From positions 1-9,046 of the forward strand of contig JALSHX010000261.1 of NCBI GenBank assembly GCA_026982025.1: a stretch of DNA of 9,046 bases, read 5' to 3'. This document shows, piece by piece, positions 6,812 to 9,046 of this stretch; the stretch's first letter is position 1, and each line of letters starts with the position of its first letter. The notes under the pieces were generated by a model that worked only from the letters and a program-made list of their open reading frames with translations, was not told the DNA's origin and did not search any database. This DNA comes from Aquificaceae bacterium (lineage in GTDB: Bacteria > Aquificota > Aquificia > Aquificales > Aquificaceae). The position numbers were made by a program, and so were the translations under genes.

Positions 6812-6943
6812 ATGAGATTCCTCTTATCGGCGGTGCTGGTTCTTTGTCCCGCTCTGCTATCGTGCTCCGCAAAGATGAGCAACGGCTCAACCGAGGTTGA
6901 TGTGGGAGTGCGGGGAAAGGTTCACATTCAGTACAGGCAATGA
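6812..6943 (+). CDS. Small lipoprotein (43 aa) translationally coupled to selB
   Basis: A short gene I do not recognise by family. It begins MRFLLSAVLVLCPALLSC, a textbook lipoprotein signal: Arg2, a hydrophobic core and the lipobox LLSC (residues 15-18), so Cys18 should be lipidated and the signal removed. The mature peptide is only 26 residues: SAKMSNGSTEV, then a hydrophilic DVGVRGKVHIQYRQ end. Ser at +2 would favour the outer membrane under the rule known from enteric bacteria. Its TGA (6941-6943) overlaps the selB ATG (6940-6942) in an ATGA junction, and its ATG lies 18 bp from the divergent permease start; both junctions and the well-formed signal argue that it is real despite its size. 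No Shine-Dalgarno is seen, so it may be read from a leaderless mRNA. Function unknown; it may simply lead translation into selB. Confidence 0.72.
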   Translation: MRFLLSAVLVLCPALLSCSAKMSNGSTEVDVGVRGKVHIQYRQ

Positions 6944-8436
6944 AGAACCTGATTTTTTCCACCGCCGGCCATGTGGATCACGGGAAAACGACACTTGTAA
7001 AACATCTCACCGGTATAGACACAGACAGGCTTCCCGAGGAAAAGAAGAGAGGACTTACCATTGACATAGGATTCGCCTACTTATTTCTCAAAGATAAGAA
7101 CACAACCGTTGAAATCATTGATGTTCCCGGTCATGAAAGGTTTGTCAAAAACGCCGTTGCAGGAATAGCCCCTGCCCGGTGCATAATCCTCACCGTTGAT
7201 GCAGTTGAGGGAATAATGCCCCAGACCGTTGAACACACGAGGATTGCCCTTGTCCTTGGTATTTCGCACTTCCTCGGCGTAATTACCAAAGCTGACCGGG
7301 TAAGCGATGAAGAACTTGCAGAAAGGGAGAAGGAGGTTTCATCTTTCCTTGAAAAATTCGGAGTTGATTTTGAAGTTGCTCGCTTTTCTCCTTTTCGTCA
7401 CGGCTCAGATGACAAACTCCTCCAAAAGCTCTCCGACATAGCTGATAGAATTGAGCCTTACGATGAAAAAGGTCCCCTTAAGATTCTCATTGACGGCTCC
7501 TTCACCGTAAAGGGCTTCGGAACGGTGGTGAGGGGTAGCCTCGTAAGAGGAGCCGTTGAGGAGGGCCAGACTGTCGCTATTCAACCCTCTGGAAAGAAGG
7601 TCAGGATCAGAAAGCTTCAAAATCACGGACGATTTATTAATAGGGCGGTTGCAGGACAAAGGGTGGCTTTGAATCTTGCAGGAGTGAAACCATCTGAGGT
7701 TAAAAGGGGTTTCTGGATAACTTCAACAGAAGAATCACCGACCACCAAAAGGGCAATAGTAAAAACGGACCTGCCCTTACGGGCAGGTGGAGTTTACCCC
7801 TGTTTCTCGGGTCTGATGGAAACATCTGCAAGGGTTAGACCCGTCAGGGACGAGATTTTCATCCTCACCTTTTCCGATGAGGTGATCCTTGAAAGGAATG
7901 AAAGGCTTTTAATTCTCTCACCTCAGGGAAGACCCGTCGGCGGTGCCCTTGTCCTTCATCCTTCACCCGCAACTCTGAATAAGAAGTTCATCATAGAAAA
8001 TCTTGACCTTCTTGAAAAGAGCATTGAGGAGTACACGGAGAAGGAGGATTCTCTCTGGCGGAGAAAGAAAGAGAGGGAGCACAAAAAGAATATATTCCTT
8101 GACCCCGACACATTTCGTAAAATCAAGGACCTTGACAGAGAGAGAATAATGGATGAAAAGGAGCTTCTGGAATCGGGATTGAGCAAGGATGAGATAAGGC
8201 GGGCGGTAAGGGAGAGGGTCCTTCACAGGCTTGAAGGTTCAATGCTTATCACCGATTCAACGCTAAGGCTTTACGAGCAAAAGCTGAGAGAATCGGGAGA
8301 ACCCATAACAATTCAGAAAACCAAGGAAATGCTGAATCTTTCAAGACGACAGGCTGTGGCTTTACTTGAATACTTTGACTACCTTGCATTGACCGTAAGG
8401 GAAGGCAACTTACGCAGATGGAAAGGGAGAGGATGA
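6940..8436 (+). CDS. selB: Selenocysteine-specific elongation factor SelB
   Basis: SelB is a GTPase that delivers Sec-tRNA(Sec) to the ribosome at UGA codons by binding the SECIS hairpin. Domain I (1-170) has G1 GHVDHGKT (10-17), the switch threonine Thr40 in RGLTIDIGF, G3 DVPGHE (61-66) and G4 TKAD (116-119, the SelB form of NKxD). Domains II and III follow at about 178-262 and 265-342 (GSFTVKGFGTVVRGSL; the latter ends VGGALVLHP). The C-terminal end (455-498, ITIQKTKEMLNLSRRQAVALLEYFDYLALTVREGNLRRW) is the last winged helix that binds SECIS RNA. At 498 aa it is about 80-130 residues shorter than characterised bacterial SelBs; the loss falls between domain III and the final winged helix, with no frameshift visible. 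The start overlaps the lipoprotein stop (ATGA), and the last three codons and stop are also the 5' end of the tRNA-Sec gene. Confidence 0.96.
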   Translation: MKNLIFSTAGHVDHGKTTLVKHLTGIDTDRLPEEKKRGLTIDIGFAYLFLKDKNTTVEIIDVPGHERFVKNAVAGIAPARCIILTVDAVEGIMPQTVEHTRIALVLGISHFLGVITKADRVSDEELAEREKEVSSFLEKFGVDFEVARFSPFRHGSDDKLLQKLSDIADRIEPYDEKGPLKILIDGSFTVKGFGTVVRGSLVRGAVEEGQTVAIQPSGKKVRIRKLQNHGRFINRAVAGQRVALNLAGVKPSEVKRGFWITSTEESPTTKRAIVKTDLPLRAGGVYPCFSGLMETSARVRPVRDEIFILTFSDEVILERNERLLILSPQGRPVGGALVLHPSPATLNKKFIIENLDLLEKSIEEYTEKEDSLWRRKKEREHKKNIFLDPDTFRKIKDLDRERIMDEKELLESGLSKDEIRRAVRERVLHRLEGSMLITDSTLRLYEQKLRESGEPITIQKTKEMLNLSRRQAVALLEYFDYLALTVREGNLRRWKGRG

Positions 8437-8520
8437 CACGCTGGTGCGGTCCCGGGACTTCAAATCCCGCGGGAGGCTTCTGAAGGAGTCTCCGGAGGGT
8501 TCGATTCCCTCCCTCTCCCG
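8425..8520 (+). tRNA. selC: tRNA-Sec (anticodon TCA), overlapping the selB 3' end
   Basis: A 96-nt selenocysteine tRNA drawn by hand. The acceptor has 8 perfect pairs (8425-8432 with 8512-8519) and the T-stem 5 (8495-8499 with 8507-8511, loop TTCGATT), giving the bacterial 8/5 arrangement of 13 pairs that distinguishes Sec-tRNA from ordinary tRNAs. The D-arm pairs 8439-8441 with 8446-8448 and 8435-8437 with 8449-8451, leaving A8438 bulged, around a 4-base loop TGGT. The anticodon stem is 8453-8457 with 8465-8469, and TCA is at 8460-8462, matching UGA. The long variable arm has 9 pairs (8472-8480 with 8485-8493, including two G-U) closed by TGAA. The discriminator is G8520 as in other Sec tRNAs; CCA is not encoded. 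Bases 8425-8436 double as the end of selB. No separate promoter is evident, so it is probably processed from the selB transcript. Confidence 0.95.
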
Positions 8521-8524
8521 CAAT

Positions 8525-9046
8525 TTACCTGTTAATGCCGGAAGTAATTTCCGTAAGCGGTAGGAGGACGCTGACCACAATGATCCCTACCACAACGCCT
8601 ATAATCAAAATGGAAATCGGTTCTATTAACCTGATCCACAGGTTTATCATCCTCAGGCTCTCTCTTCTGTAAATTTCCGCCAGAAGCTTCAACATCCTCT
8701 CAAGCTCTCCGCTGTTTTCACCAGTTTCCACAAGGTTTACAAAGAGTGAAGGAAACCTTTCTGTATGTCGTAAGATAGAGTTAAGACTCTCTCCCTTCTC
8801 AAGCCTGTCCCTTAAGTCTCTGAGCTTCTTCCGGAGAGTGTAGCTTGAAACGCTACCCGCTGAGATGTCGTAAGCTCTCGTAATCGGGACAGCGGAGGAG
8901 AGCGTAATGTAAAGGGAATAGGCAAACCTTGAGTAGTCAAAGTAATCCCTTATTTTTCCTATCCCGGGAAGGGCTCCGATGAATCTGTCAACCTTTTCGG
9001 GTGAAAGAAATCTTCGCCTAAATAGAAACAAAAGAAGGAACAGAGG
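8525..9046 (-). CDS. Type II secretion system F family protein (GspF/PilC type), C-terminal part, partial at 5' edge
   Basis: The last 173 residues of an inner-membrane platform protein of a type II secretion or type IV pilus-like machine. The frame stays open to the right edge, so the gene starts outside the window; the TTG at 9031 is internal, as the visible residues upstream (PLFLL) continue a membrane segment. After that segment comes the second T2SSF domain (about 30-150) with YSRFAYSLYITLSSAVPI, the hallmark VETGENSGELERML (106-119) and YRRESLRM, followed by the final membrane helix at about 143-163. The SVLLPLTEI ending resembles GspF more than PilC, but this fragment cannot decide it. 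It converges on selC: only four bases (8521-8524) separate its stop TAA from the tRNA 3' end. No link to selenium metabolism is apparent. Confidence 0.88.
   Translation of the reverse strand, partial: PLFLLLFLFRRRFLSPEKVDRFIGALPGIGKIRDYFDYSRFAYSLYITLSSAVPITRAYDISAGSVSSYTLRKKLRDLRDRLEKGESLNSILRHTERFPSLFVNLVETGENSGELERMLKLLAEIYRRESLRMINLWIRLIEPISILIIGVVVGIIVVSVLLPLTEITSGINR

Noticed and set aside
8434..8535. The selB stop is TGA and the frame stays open through the tRNA, so SelB could be extended by Sec insertion with the tRNA as a SECIS.
   Set aside because: SelB proteins normally end just after the RxGNxRxW-type motif seen here, and the read-through segment is only the tRNA sequence. There is no sign of coding constraint beyond the stop.
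1..9046. CRISPR array, transposase or insertion sequence.
   Set aside because: No spaced direct repeats, terminal inverted repeats with target duplications, or transposase motifs were seen on either strand.

Overview
The window is a chromosomal segment from a bacterium, probably a thermophilic or deep-branching member of the Aquificota or a close relative. It holds a complete selenocysteine (Sec) biosynthesis and decoding locus in about 5 kb. The lineage call rests on three things. SelA is 451 aa with its PLP lysine at residue 285. SelD has its catalytic residue at position 13. As I recall, both match the Aquifex aeolicus proteins used in structural work. The proteins are also rich in Lys, Glu and Arg, and genes are tightly packed with overlapping stop/start codons. 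I cannot name a species.

Layout. Positions 2-2375 (+) hold a housekeeping run: the C-terminal third of dnaK (open at the left edge), ridA overlapping it by one base, and dnaB. A well-formed promoter in the end of dnaB leads to tRNA-Asn(GTT) at 2404-2479. Twelve bases after the encoded CCA starts an AT-rich NAD-dependent epimerase-like gene (2492-3433), which looks acquired. Positions 3434-3549 are a convergent gap with traces of an unidentified coding remnant.

On the minus strand (3550-6793) lie tauE-like permease, selA and selD, read in that order with a 4-bp overlap and then a 2-bp gap. The apparent start of selD (GTG at 4506) is wrong. The true start is ATG at 4563, and an in-frame TGA at 4527-4525 falls exactly at the catalytic Sec/Cys position, followed by a SECIS-like hairpin. 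SelD is therefore itself a selenoprotein. Only 18 bp away, a divergent plus-strand unit encodes a 43-aa lipoprotein, selB and selC (tRNA-Sec, anticodon TCA). The first 12 bases of selC are also the last three codons and stop of selB. Four bases beyond selC the 3' end of a gspF-type gene arrives from the other strand and runs off the right edge.

How it works together. SelD makes selenophosphate, SelA converts Ser-tRNA(Sec) to Sec-tRNA(Sec), and SelB carries that tRNA to UGA codons marked by SECIS hairpins. Because SelD contains Sec, the pathway needs its own product to make a key enzyme. The permease sharing the selA-selD transcript is a candidate selenium/sulfur oxyanion transporter. The lipoprotein coupled to selB is unexplained. 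Most interesting here: the Sec-encoding selD hidden behind a false start, the selB/selC overlap, a compact SelB, and the two accessory genes (permease, lipoprotein).
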